The position numbers and the translations under genes are program-made. A DNA stretch of 7,672 nucleotides from JBBRHH01 sp038222915 (GTDB taxonomy: Bacteria; Planctomycetota; Phycisphaerae; Tepidisphaerales; Tepidisphaeraceae), in the NCBI GenBank assembly GCA_038222915.1, contig JBBRHH010000284.1:1-7672 (forward strand), in the 5' to 3' direction. Under the pieces are notes generated by a model that saw only the letters and a list, made by a program, of their open reading frames with translations, was not told where the DNA came from and made no database searches. Positions 1 to 5,916 of the stretch are shown here, piece after piece. Numbering within the stretch: the stretch's first letter is position 1; every line of letters begins with the position of its first letter.

Positions 1-338
1 ATGACGATGACGATGACGATGATGACAATCCATTTGGCAGTGATGCGGATTGGGACGACGATTTTGACGAAATGTCGAACGGGGACGGACTGGATTCGTT
101 CAACCTGCCCTCGGGGCTTCGCGCCCAGGCGCTTGCGGTGATGGCCGAGGTGATCAACAAGTACGGCCGACTCCCTGATGCGCACGAACTTTCGAAAACA
201 GATCCGGCGCTGGCGGCGCGGTTGGCGGCGATTCTCTCCCAGGGATCGGGCGGAGCGTCTGCGCGCCCGGAAAGCCGCCCGCACAATTCCGGGTATGGAC
301 GTGGTAATAGGCGGAACAAGAAGAAACGCCGGCGGTAA
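1..338 (+). CDS. Hypothetical protein, C-terminal part (5' end outside window)
   Basis: The reading frame is open from the left edge (first full codon at position 3) to TAA at 336-338, giving 112 codons with the stop. An ATG at 72 exists, but the frame upstream of it encodes eight consecutive Asp and then an Asp-rich stretch with Phe and Trp. This looks like real acidic coding sequence, so the start probably lies before the window. After the acidic segment comes a helical core of about 40 residues (LRAQALAVMAEVINKYGRLP, then an Ala/Leu-rich helix), a Gly/Ser/Arg-rich linker and a strongly basic tail ending NRRNKKKRRR. I do not recognise the family. The charge layout would suit a nucleic-acid- or protein-binding adaptor, but that is inference. 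The stop lies 20 bp before the J-domain gene on the same strand, so it is probably in the chaperone operon. Confidence 0.7.
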   Translation, partial: DDDDDDDDNPFGSDADWDDDFDEMSNGDGLDSFNLPSGLRAQALAVMAEVINKYGRLPDAHELSKTDPALAARLAAILSQGSGGASARPESRPHNSGYGRGNRRNKKKRRR

Positions 339-343
339 GCGAT

Positions 344-348
344 GGAGG
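344..348 (+). promoter_or_regulatory. Ribosome binding site of the J-domain gene
   Basis: GGAGG lies 10 nt before the ATG at 359. This supports that start over the in-frame ATG at 377, which would lie 28 nt from the motif. Confidence 0.5.
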
Positions 349-358
349 CGAACGATCG

Positions 359-688
359 ATGCTCAAAAATGATCACATGTCGGCGGAAAGTTGGCGGAAG
401 TCGCGCGAGGTGCTGGGAGTCGGAGAGAGCGTGACGGAGGCCGATTTACGAACTGCGTATCTGGCGAAGGTGCGGCTGCATCCGCCGGATCGCGATCCGG
501 AACGATTTGAACAGATTCGCGACGCGTTCAACTTGTTGCGCGATCCGGATCTTCGAGTACAGCGGATCCTCTACAGTGACGAAAGCGTGGATCAGCCGCT
601 CGCCAAAATGGTGGAGCAGCAGAAACCTGCGCGCAAGTTTGTCGGGCCGGGGCCGTGGCTGGAAGTATTGAAGGAGAGGCGATCTTGA
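359..688 (+). CDS. Minimal J-domain co-chaperone (DnaJ-like)
   Basis: This is a 109-residue protein. Residues 15-62 have the J-domain layout: a short helix ending near VLGVGES, helix II (EADLRTAYLAKVRLH), a loop and helix III (PERFEQIRDAFNLLRD). J domains dock on Hsp70 and stimulate its ATPase through the His-Pro-Asp tripeptide between helices II and III. Here that site reads H41-P42-P43-D44 and the loop is very short, so the motif is HPPD rather than HPD. I recall similar compact PPxRDPE-type J domains in bacterial genomes, so this may be a subfamily and not a defect. The C-terminal 45 residues end in GPGPWLEVLKERRS. There is no Gly/Phe region, cysteine zinc finger or substrate-binding barrel, so it is not a full DnaJ. 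It sits directly before grpE and dnaK genes, overlaps the next start, and probably serves the Hsp70 encoded here. Confidence 0.85.
   Translation: MLKNDHMSAESWRKSREVLGVGESVTEADLRTAYLAKVRLHPPDRDPERFEQIRDAFNLLRDPDLRVQRILYSDESVDQPLAKMVEQQKPARKFVGPGPWLEVLKERRS
671..676 (+). promoter_or_regulatory. Ribosome binding site deciding the TTG start of grpE
   Basis: AAGGAG ends 8 nt before the TTG at 685. It lies inside the 3' end of the J-domain gene. No comparable motif sits before the GTG at 655. This is the main reason to prefer TTG 685. Confidence 0.6.
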
Positions 689-1512
689 GCGGCGATGAAG
701 GGACGATCGAGGCGATGGCGGAGGGCGGCACGGAATCGTCTTTGACGAACCGGGAGGAGACGCGCGAGCGGCTGTTGCTGCAATTCACGCAGTGGCTTGA
801 CCGAACGTTGGACGGAGAAACCGCGCCCGAGGGCGTGCCGGCGGAGTTGATCGAGGAAGTTGCGACGATTGCTTCAAGTTCGAGCGGGGTTGAGGCGGAC
901 TTGTACAGCGTATTTTCGTCGTTGACGGCGTTGAGCGGAGAGATCCGCCTGCAGGGACGGGCGTTCAAGCAACTGACGGATACCCTCACGCCATTGGCGG
1001 ATGTACCTTCGCGGATCGAACAACTGCGCATCGCGCAGGCAGAGGCGGCTAAAACGGTTCAGGATTTTGTCGATGAGCAACGGGAGAGCGAAGGCGGCAG
1101 CGGCGCGCTGCCGCCGGCGAAAGAAGTACTGTCCGTGGTGTTTGATCTCTACGATCGGATGCAGCGCGGACTGCGCGTGTTCGAGGAGACGTCGGAGGCG
1201 AAAACAAACGCCGGCGGCTGGCGACAGCGCTTGTTTGGAGGTTGGCATCGGACTCGTGACAACGGGCTGGCGGAGGGGTACCGGCTGACTCTTTCGCGCA
1301 TTGAAGGCGCGTTTGCGCAATGGGGCATCGAGCGCATCGGCGCCGTGGGCGACGCGTTCGATCCAACCATAATGACGGCGATCGATGTGGAAGACTCGGA
1401 AGACGCCGAGGACGGGAGTGTGCTGGAGGTGTATCGTGGCGGGTATATGATTCAAGGTGAACTTTTAGGAACTGCTCAGGTAAAAGTGGCGCGCTCGTTG
1501 GGCGCGCGTTGA
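685..1512 (+). CDS. grpE: GrpE-family nucleotide exchange factor
   Basis: GrpE releases ADP from Hsp70 and so resets the chaperone cycle in the cytoplasm. From the TTG at 685 the protein has 275 residues; GTG 655 would add 10, and ATG 715 would remove 10. TTG 685 has a well-spaced AAGGAG and overlaps the stop of the J-domain gene. The recognisable core is C-terminal: helices at about 145-168 (EVLSVVFDLYDRMQRGLRVF) and 195-215 (EGYRLTLSRIEGAFAQWGIE), then the GrpE beta domain at 218-271 with VGDAFDPTIMTAIDVED, SVLEVYRGGYMIQGELL and AQVKVARS. Upstream, residues 25-130 are long Leu/Glu/Gln-rich helices including ADLYSVFSSLTAL and EIRLQGRAFKQLTDTL, probably the coiled-coil stalk with an extra helical region. 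The usual bacterial GrpE is about 200 residues, so this one is longer at the N-terminus. It lies between the J-domain and Hsp70 genes, which supports the assignment. Confidence 0.9.
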   Translation: MSGDEGTIEAMAEGGTESSLTNREETRERLLLQFTQWLDRTLDGETAPEGVPAELIEEVATIASSSSGVEADLYSVFSSLTALSGEIRLQGRAFKQLTDTLTPLADVPSRIEQLRIAQAEAAKTVQDFVDEQRESEGGSGALPPAKEVLSVVFDLYDRMQRGLRVFEETSEAKTNAGGWRQRLFGGWHRTRDNGLAEGYRLTLSRIEGAFAQWGIERIGAVGDAFDPTIMTAIDVEDSEDAEDGSVLEVYRGGYMIQGELLGTAQVKVARSLGAR

Positions 1513-1518
1513 TGACCG

Positions 1519-1526
1519 TAAGGAGG
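1519..1526 (+). promoter_or_regulatory. Strong ribosome binding site of dnaK
   Basis: TAAGGAGG, a near-perfect anti-Shine-Dalgarno match, lies 5 nt before the ATG at 1532 and just after the grpE stop at 1510-1512. It is the best match in the operon, which would fit the Hsp70 being made in excess over its co-chaperones. Confidence 0.8.
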
Positions 1527-1531
1527 AAGAT

Positions 1532-3373
1532 ATGGCTGACTTGGTGGTAGGAATCGATTTGGGTACGACGAATTCGGAGATTGCTGCTTACGTCGACGGC
1601 AAGCCGCAGGTGATTGGCAACGGATCGCAGTTGATGCTGCCGTCGTGCGTGGGATTTTCGAGCGATGGAAACCTGCTGATCGGCGAGGCTGCGCGCAACC
1701 AGATGCTGCTGTATCCGGAACGAACGGTGCGGAGCGTCAAGCGCTTGATGGGTTCTGGCGAGAGCGTCACCATCGGCGACAAGACGTTCACGCCGCCGGA
1801 GATATCGGCGCTGATTTTACGAGAGTTGGCGCGGTGGGCGGAGGTTCGGTTGGGTCAGCCGGTTAAAAAAGCGGTGATCACGGTGCCGGCGTATTTTTCC
1901 GACGCGCAGCGCAACGCGACGCGCGAAGCCGGAGAGCTTGCGGGGCTGGAAGTGGTGCGGATTGTCAACGAACCGACGGCCGCGAGTCTCGCGTACGGTC
2001 TGGATGCGGAAGTGAACCGTACGGTGATGATGTATGACCTGGGCGGCGGGACGCTGGACGTTTCGATTGTGCGGATTGACGGGGATGTGACCGAGGTTCT
2101 CGCCAGTCACGGAAATAACCACCTGGGCGGGGATGATTTCGATTTGAAATTGGTGGATCACCTGCTGGAGGCTTTTCGCCTGCAGCACTCGGTTGATCTG
2201 CGCGACAAGAATCCTGGCGCCTATGCGAGGCTGTGGTGGGCGGCGGAGGGGGCGAAGAAGCAGTTGAGCTTTGAGCCGTTTGCGCGCGTTCGCGAGGAGT
2301 CGTTGATCGTGATCGATGGCCGGCCGCTGCATCTGGATGTGGAGATTTCGCGGGAGCAGTATGAGGGAATGATCAGGCCGCTGGTGGAGCAGACGCTGGA
2401 CAGTGCTTCGAAGGCACTTTCGGATGCGGGGTTGTTGCCGTCGGCATTGAGCGAGATTCTGCTGGTGGGCGGATCGACGCGGACGCCGCTGGTCGTGCAG
2501 ATGCTGGAAAAACTGTGCGGTAAGGCACCGCGACAGGATTTGCATCCGGACTTGTGCGTTGCGCTTGGGGCGGGCGTGCTGGCGAGCCGATTAAGCGGGT
2601 TTGAGGTTGATCGCGTTTTGGTGGATGTGTCACCGTTTTCGTTTGGTCCGAGCTATCTGGGTGAGAAGGATGGCTACAGCTATCCGCACTGCTATCACCC
2701 GGTGATCAAGCGGAACACGCCGCTGCCGGTGACGCGCACGGAAGAATATTCGACGGCATCGGACTACCAGACCGTTGTGGAGATCGACGTATATCAGGGG
2801 GATGATCCGGATGCGATGAAGAACGTGCACGTGGGGCATTTCAAGATTGATGGTTTGAAGCCGGTGGAAGGGCCGAACACGGTGTTGTGCCGGATGCGGC
2901 TGGATCTGGACGGCATCCTGCATGTGACGGCGATTGAAAAGAATACGGGATTGAGCAAGCACGTCGCGATCAGCGGTGCGACGCGGCAGCGCGATGCCGG
3001 AGAGATGACGCGCGGCCGGCGGGAAATCGATCGGCTGTTCTCCGGGCGCGTGCAGGAGGATGAACAGCGGACGGGAGCGGGATTGGAGCCGGTTGAGGTT
3101 GTAGCGCACGATGCATTTGGCGCACCACTGGCCGACGATCCGACTGCGGCATACGTCGGGACAGTGGCGGAATTTTCGAAAGCGGCGGCGGAGGCCGTGG
3201 TTCTGGCGGCGCGCGCCCGTACACTGATTGAGTCGATGCATGGTGAGGATCAGGAGGAGGCGATCGGGTTGATTGAGGACATCGACACGGCGATTGCGGA
3301 CAAAGATTCGGAATCGCTGGCGGCCGCGACCAACGTGCTGAGCGAGTTTCTGTTTTTCGTGGAAGGGCGATGA
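1532..3373 (+). CDS. dnaK: Divergent DnaK/Hsp70 chaperone
   Basis: This is a 613-residue Hsp70, an ATP-driven chaperone of exposed hydrophobic peptides. ATPase motifs are present: phosphate 1 GIDLGTTNSEIA (7-18), Lys70 in SVKRLMG, AVITVPAYFSDAQRNAT (114-130), NEPTAASLAYG (146-156), phosphate 2 YDLGGGTLDVSIV (168-180) and the adenosine motif ILLVGGSTRTPLV (309-321). The interdomain linker and start of the substrate domain read VLVDVSPFSFG (362-372), followed by NTPLP, STASDYQTVV and GILHVTA. Compared with E. coli DnaK as I remember it, about 24 residues are missing between KRLMG (70-74) and TPPEIS, and about 8 extra residues (Tyr/His/Cys-bearing) follow Gly377 in the first substrate-domain loop. 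The helical lid (about 540-610) is short and there is no acidic disordered tail. It could be a specialised second Hsp70, not the housekeeping DnaK. It is flanked by grpE and a zinc-ribbon gene. Confidence 0.95.
   Translation: MADLVVGIDLGTTNSEIAAYVDGKPQVIGNGSQLMLPSCVGFSSDGNLLIGEAARNQMLLYPERTVRSVKRLMGSGESVTIGDKTFTPPEISALILRELARWAEVRLGQPVKKAVITVPAYFSDAQRNATREAGELAGLEVVRIVNEPTAASLAYGLDAEVNRTVMMYDLGGGTLDVSIVRIDGDVTEVLASHGNNHLGGDDFDLKLVDHLLEAFRLQHSVDLRDKNPGAYARLWWAAEGAKKQLSFEPFARVREESLIVIDGRPLHLDVEISREQYEGMIRPLVEQTLDSASKALSDAGLLPSALSEILLVGGSTRTPLVVQMLEKLCGKAPRQDLHPDLCVALGAGVLASRLSGFEVDRVLVDVSPFSFGPSYLGEKDGYSYPHCYHPVIKRNTPLPVTRTEEYSTASDYQTVVEIDVYQGDDPDAMKNVHVGHFKIDGLKPVEGPNTVLCRMRLDLDGILHVTAIEKNTGLSKHVAISGATRQRDAGEMTRGRREIDRLFSGRVQEDEQRTGAGLEPVEVVAHDAFGAPLADDPTAAYVGTVAEFSKAAAEAVVLAARARTLIESMHGEDQEEAIGLIEDIDTAIADKDSESLAAATNVLSEFLFFVEGR
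3361..3367 (+). promoter_or_regulatory. Ribosome binding site of the zinc-ribbon gene
   Basis: GGAAGGG in the last codons of dnaK ends 8 nt before ATG 3376 but only 2 nt before ATG 3370. The spacing favours 3376, although 3370 gives a classic ATGA stop/start overlap. Confidence 0.45.
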
Positions 3374-3375
3374 CG

Positions 3376-3603
3376 ATGGCGTTGGTCTTGAAATGTCCGG
3401 TCTGCGCGGCGCGGTTTCGGGGAAACGTGATCTGCTCGCGCTGTGGCACCGATTTGGAGCCTCTGATGCGGATCGCCGCGAAGGCGTGGCATGAGCGAAG
3501 GCGGTGCCGGGCGGCGCTGTTGGCGGGCGATCTTGCGGGTGGATTGAAGTTGGCGCGGGCCGGTCGGCTTCTCCACTCAGGCGTCGCGACGACGCCGGCG
3601 TAA
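3376..3603 (+). CDS. Small zinc-ribbon protein linked to the Hsp70 operon
   Basis: This protein has 75 residues from ATG 3376, or 77 from ATG 3370, which overlaps the dnaK stop as ATGA. The N-terminus holds two CxxC knuckles, LKCPVCAARF and VICSRCGTDL, 10 residues apart, a probable single zinc site of the rubredoxin-like ribbon type. The rest is two Ala/Leu/Arg-rich helices (MRIAAKAWHERRRCRAALLA, then a Gly turn and LAGGLKLARAGRLL), which resemble a single TPR-like helical pair. There is no signal peptide or membrane segment. The function is not recognised. Its position at the end of a J/GrpE/Hsp70 operon, with coupled translation, argues for a role with that chaperone. Because the J protein of this operon lacks the DnaJ zinc region, this may be a separate partner or client adaptor (inference). 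Its stop directly abuts the stop of the opposing gene. Confidence 0.75.
   Translation: MALVLKCPVCAARFRGNVICSRCGTDLEPLMRIAAKAWHERRRCRAALLAGDLAGGLKLARAGRLLHSGVATTPA
3580..3596. terminator. GC hairpin at the convergent operon junction (weak terminator candidate)
   Basis: GGCGTCG-CGA-CGACGCC forms a perfect 7-bp stem with a 3-nt loop, just inside the 3' end of the zinc-ribbon gene and 4 bp before its TAA. Being symmetric, it would form in transcripts from either operon. There is no T-run on either strand, so it is not a classical intrinsic terminator. It might slow polymerase, protect 3' ends, or be chance in GC-rich coding sequence. Confidence 0.3.
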
Positions 3604-4899
3604 TCAGGACTGTCGTTCGAGAATCCAGCTTGCCCATTCGACGATGCGCTCGTGGAAGGGCCTGTTGTTCCATTCTTCATAGTTGATGCGGCGGCTTTTG
3701 GAGAGGTCGTTGGCGAAGTCTTTTTCAAGCGCGGTGGCGAGGCCGGGGTCGGCGGTGGCTACGTTTACTTCGTCGTTGAGGCCGAAGGAGCGGTTGTCGA
3801 AGTTGGTGCTGCCCACGACGCACCAGCGGCCGTCGATCACCAGAATTTTGGCGTGGATCATGCTGGGCTGGTATTCGTGGATTTCAGCGCCGGCGAGGAG
3901 GAGGTCGCCGTAGCGGCGGCGGCCGGCGCGTCGGGTCATGAGGTGGTCGGCGTGTTTGCCCGGGGTGAGGATGCGGACTTTTACGCCGCGCTTCTTGATC
4001 GCGTCGATCATTTCCCGGCGGGCGCTTCGGTCCGGTAGGAAATAGGGCGTGGTGATGAGGATGGATTGGGTGGCACTGGCGAGGAGAGTTTGGAAGAGGA
4101 CGCGGGCGCGGGTGGCGCGGCCGGCCGAGGGGGAACTGATCACGACGAGTCCTGAGACGCCCTCGTCGTTCTGCTGCCAGAGCTTTCCGCGGCAGAGGGG
4201 GAAGTAGTCTGCGCCGGAGAGGATTTCGCCGGAGCTTTCGAGCCAGTTCTCGGCGAAGGTGGTCTGGAGGCCGATGACCATTTCGCCCTGGATGCGGAAC
4301 ATGGTGTCGCGCCATTGGGGGTGTTTTGTGTCGCCCTTGAACCACCAGTCGGCGACGCCTGCACCGCCGACGAAGCCGAGGCGGCCGTCGATGACCATGA
4401 GCTCGCGGTGGGTGCGGTTGTTGAAGCGTTTGAATGACGCGAGGCGGAAGGGGGGCTGATACCACATGACCTGGCCGCCGGCTTCGCGGAGGGGTTTGAA
4501 ATAACTGTTCCCGGTGGTGAAACTGCCGATGGCGTCGATGACCAGCTTGACCTTGACGCCGGCGCGGGCGCGTTCGGAGAGGGCGTCGATGTAGCGCTGT
4601 GCGACTTCGCCCTTCGCAAAGATGTAGCGCTCCATGTTGATGGTGACCTGGGCGGCACGAATGGCTTCGAGCTCGGCTTCGTAGAAGATGTTGCCGTTGG
4701 TGAGAACTTCGATGGAACAGCGGTCGTGGATTTCGGCGTCGGCGAGAGCACCGAGCTGACAGAGATATTCGTCGGATTCGATTGGCGCATCGGGTGCTTT
4801 GACCAGATATTCGAGGCCGGGCTCGAAGAGGATCAGGAAGAGAAGCAGGGCGACGATCACCATGGAGATGATCGCGTAGACGAGGAGGGCGGGATGCAT
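3604..4899 (-). CDS. Membrane-anchored phospholipase D / cardiolipin-synthase-like protein
   Basis: This is a 431-residue protein with one N-terminal membrane segment (about residues 5-27) and two phospholipase-D domains, the layout of bacterial cardiolipin synthases and related phosphatidyltransferases. The second catalytic motif is intact: H349-A-K351-ILVI-D356, followed by GSTNFDNRS. The first reads H164-R-E166-LMVI-D171 followed by GGAGVADWW, so the expected HxKxxxxD Lys is Glu (GAG codon, + strand 4402-4404). Both His and both Asp remain. I believe similar HRELxVxDG forms occur in related bacterial proteins, so it may be a subfamily trait. The family joins phosphatidyl groups or hydrolyses phosphodiesters; activity and substrate here are unproven. 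The start at 4899 follows AGGAGG (4 nt spacing) and abuts the stop of the phosphatase gene, implying translational coupling. Confidence 0.88.
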   Translation of the reverse strand: MHPALLVYAIISMVIVALLLFLILFEPGLEYLVKAPDAPIESDEYLCQLGALADAEIHDRCSIEVLTNGNIFYEAELEAIRAAQVTINMERYIFAKGEVAQRYIDALSERARAGVKVKLVIDAIGSFTTGNSYFKPLREAGGQVMWYQPPFRLASFKRFNNRTHRELMVIDGRLGFVGGAGVADWWFKGDTKHPQWRDTMFRIQGEMVIGLQTTFAENWLESSGEILSGADYFPLCRGKLWQQNDEGVSGLVVISSPSAGRATRARVLFQTLLASATQSILITTPYFLPDRSARREMIDAIKKRGVKVRILTPGKHADHLMTRRAGRRRYGDLLLAGAEIHEYQPSMIHAKILVIDGRWCVVGSTNFDNRSFGLNDEVNVATADPGLATALEKDFANDLSKSRRINYEEWNNRPFHERIVEWASWILERQS

Positions 4900-5907
4900 T
4901 TAACCTCCTGGGCTTTGGGATTGGCGGCTGTTCAGGAATTTCACGATTATTGGTTCGATGCGATCTCGGAGGGACTTGTTGGCGTAGCCTGCCCATGAGA
5001 GGCCGGTTGTGCAGTCGAGGGGGCCGTCGAGCGGCGCGCCCTGGCCGTTGGTGATGATGACGCCTGCTTCGAGTGCGATGAGCTGGGTGCAGGCGTCGTA
5101 GGGGTGGACGCAGAGGCCTTCGGGTTGATTCTGGATTTTGTAGAAGATGGAGCGGAGGTCGGCGATGAAGCGGTCGTGGCCGACGATGAGCTCGTAGAAT
5201 TGGCCGCCGGTGGAGATGTATTGGTCGTCGAAGACGGTGGCGCGGGTGACGTCGGCGGGGCCGATGAGCTGGGAGACGAGGAACTCCATCAGCTCGGCGG
5301 CGAGGACTTTTGTGCCGGGGAAGAAGTTGGAGATGGTTGCGAAGCCGTGGTCGATGTTGTCGGCGGTGCTGGGGTGGAGGGGGATGGGCCCGCTGTCGCC
5401 GGTGCGGAGGTTGGTGCGGATACAGCGAGCGCCCTGGTTTTTCACGGCCCAGAGGTCGTCGGCGTGACTCATTCTGGAGGTAGGGAGCTCGGTCATCACG
5501 GCGACTTCGATGTCGGAGAGGCGGGTTGATGCGCCTTTATTGGGTGCAGCACCGGCGAGGGACCAGGCGGCGCGTTTGTCGTACATGAGGCCGCGCGTGC
5601 CGTCGATGGGGTCGAGGATGATGCGGACGATGGCGTTGGATTCGCTGGAGCCGGCGGGGAAGACGCGGCCGGTCTCGGGTTCGAGGCCTTCGGCGATGAC
5701 GACCATGGGGAGAGACTGGCTCCAGTGCTCGCAGAATTCTTCGATGACGGGTTCGACGAGGGTGTCGAGTTGGTAGATGGTGTCGGCGGAGGAGGCGCGG
5801 TGGACGGCATTGAGGTTGGCGGAACTGCGCGAAGTGATGATGACGTCGCGGATGTGGCGCTGGAGCTCACGGAGTTTGAGGATGATGGCTTGGGTGTTGG
5901 GGAGCAT
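4900..5907 (-). CDS. Inositol-monophosphatase-family phosphatase
   Basis: This 335-residue protein belongs to the Mg2+-dependent, Li+-sensitive phosphatase fold shared by inositol monophosphatase, CysQ and fructose-1,6-bisphosphatase. Metal-site motifs are visible: D48 in YQLDTLVEP, E73 in VVIAEGLE, D99-P-I-D102-G-T104 in ILDPIDGTRG, and the C-terminal motif PYDACTQLIALEAG with D271, followed by a glycine-rich turn. It is longer than a typical inositol monophosphatase (about 270), mainly in the middle (145-265). The DPIDGTRGLMYDKRAAW form matches a subgroup I recall from planctomycete-like bacteria; its substrate is unknown to me. There is no signal peptide, so it is probably cytoplasmic. It starts 9 bp after the permease stop and abuts the phospholipase D gene. 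An inositol-phosphate or PAP substrate would be a guess, and the lipid-enzyme neighbour only weakly favours phosphoinositol metabolism. Confidence 0.85.
   Translation of the reverse strand: MLPNTQAIILKLRELQRHIRDVIITSRSSANLNAVHRASSADTIYQLDTLVEPVIEEFCEHWSQSLPMVVIAEGLEPETGRVFPAGSSESNAIVRIILDPIDGTRGLMYDKRAAWSLAGAAPNKGASTRLSDIEVAVMTELPTSRMSHADDLWAVKNQGARCIRTNLRTGDSGPIPLHPSTADNIDHGFATISNFFPGTKVLAAELMEFLVSQLIGPADVTRATVFDDQYISTGGQFYELIVGHDRFIADLRSIFYKIQNQPEGLCVHPYDACTQLIALEAGVIITNGQGAPLDGPLDCTTGLSWAGYANKSLRDRIEPIIVKFLNSRQSQSPGG
4904..4909 (-). promoter_or_regulatory. Ribosome binding site of the phospholipase D gene
   Basis: On the - strand AGGAGG lies 4 nt before the ATG at 4899, spanning the last codons of the preceding phosphatase gene. 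The spacing is short but the match is perfect. Confidence 0.6.
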
Positions 5908-5916
5908 GTTGCCTGA

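Noticed and set aside
1..141. ATG-rich frame from position 1 (Met-Thr repeats)
   Set aside because: It is the other frame of the Asp microsatellite and stops at about 141; the frame beginning at position 3 continues into the basic-tailed protein.
344..365. CIRCE or heat-shock operator in front of the chaperone genes
   Set aside because: The gap before the J-domain gene is only 20 bp, with no long inverted repeat; the operon promoter must lie upstream of the window.
2630..3673. 347-residue antisense open frame across dnaK and the zinc-ribbon gene
   Set aside because: Arg/Pro/His-rich composition, no domain, and antisense to clearly conserved Hsp70 coding sequence.
3884..4996. 370-residue open frame on the - strand overlapping the PLD and phosphatase genes
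   Set aside because: The product is a low-complexity Arg/Pro/His protein in another frame of well-supported genes, a typical GC-rich shadow.
5104..5529. 141-residue + strand open frame rich in Val, Gly, Asp and Glu
   Set aside because: It is the complement of the inositol-monophosphatase-family gene; its composition reflects that gene's codon pattern and no family is recognisable.
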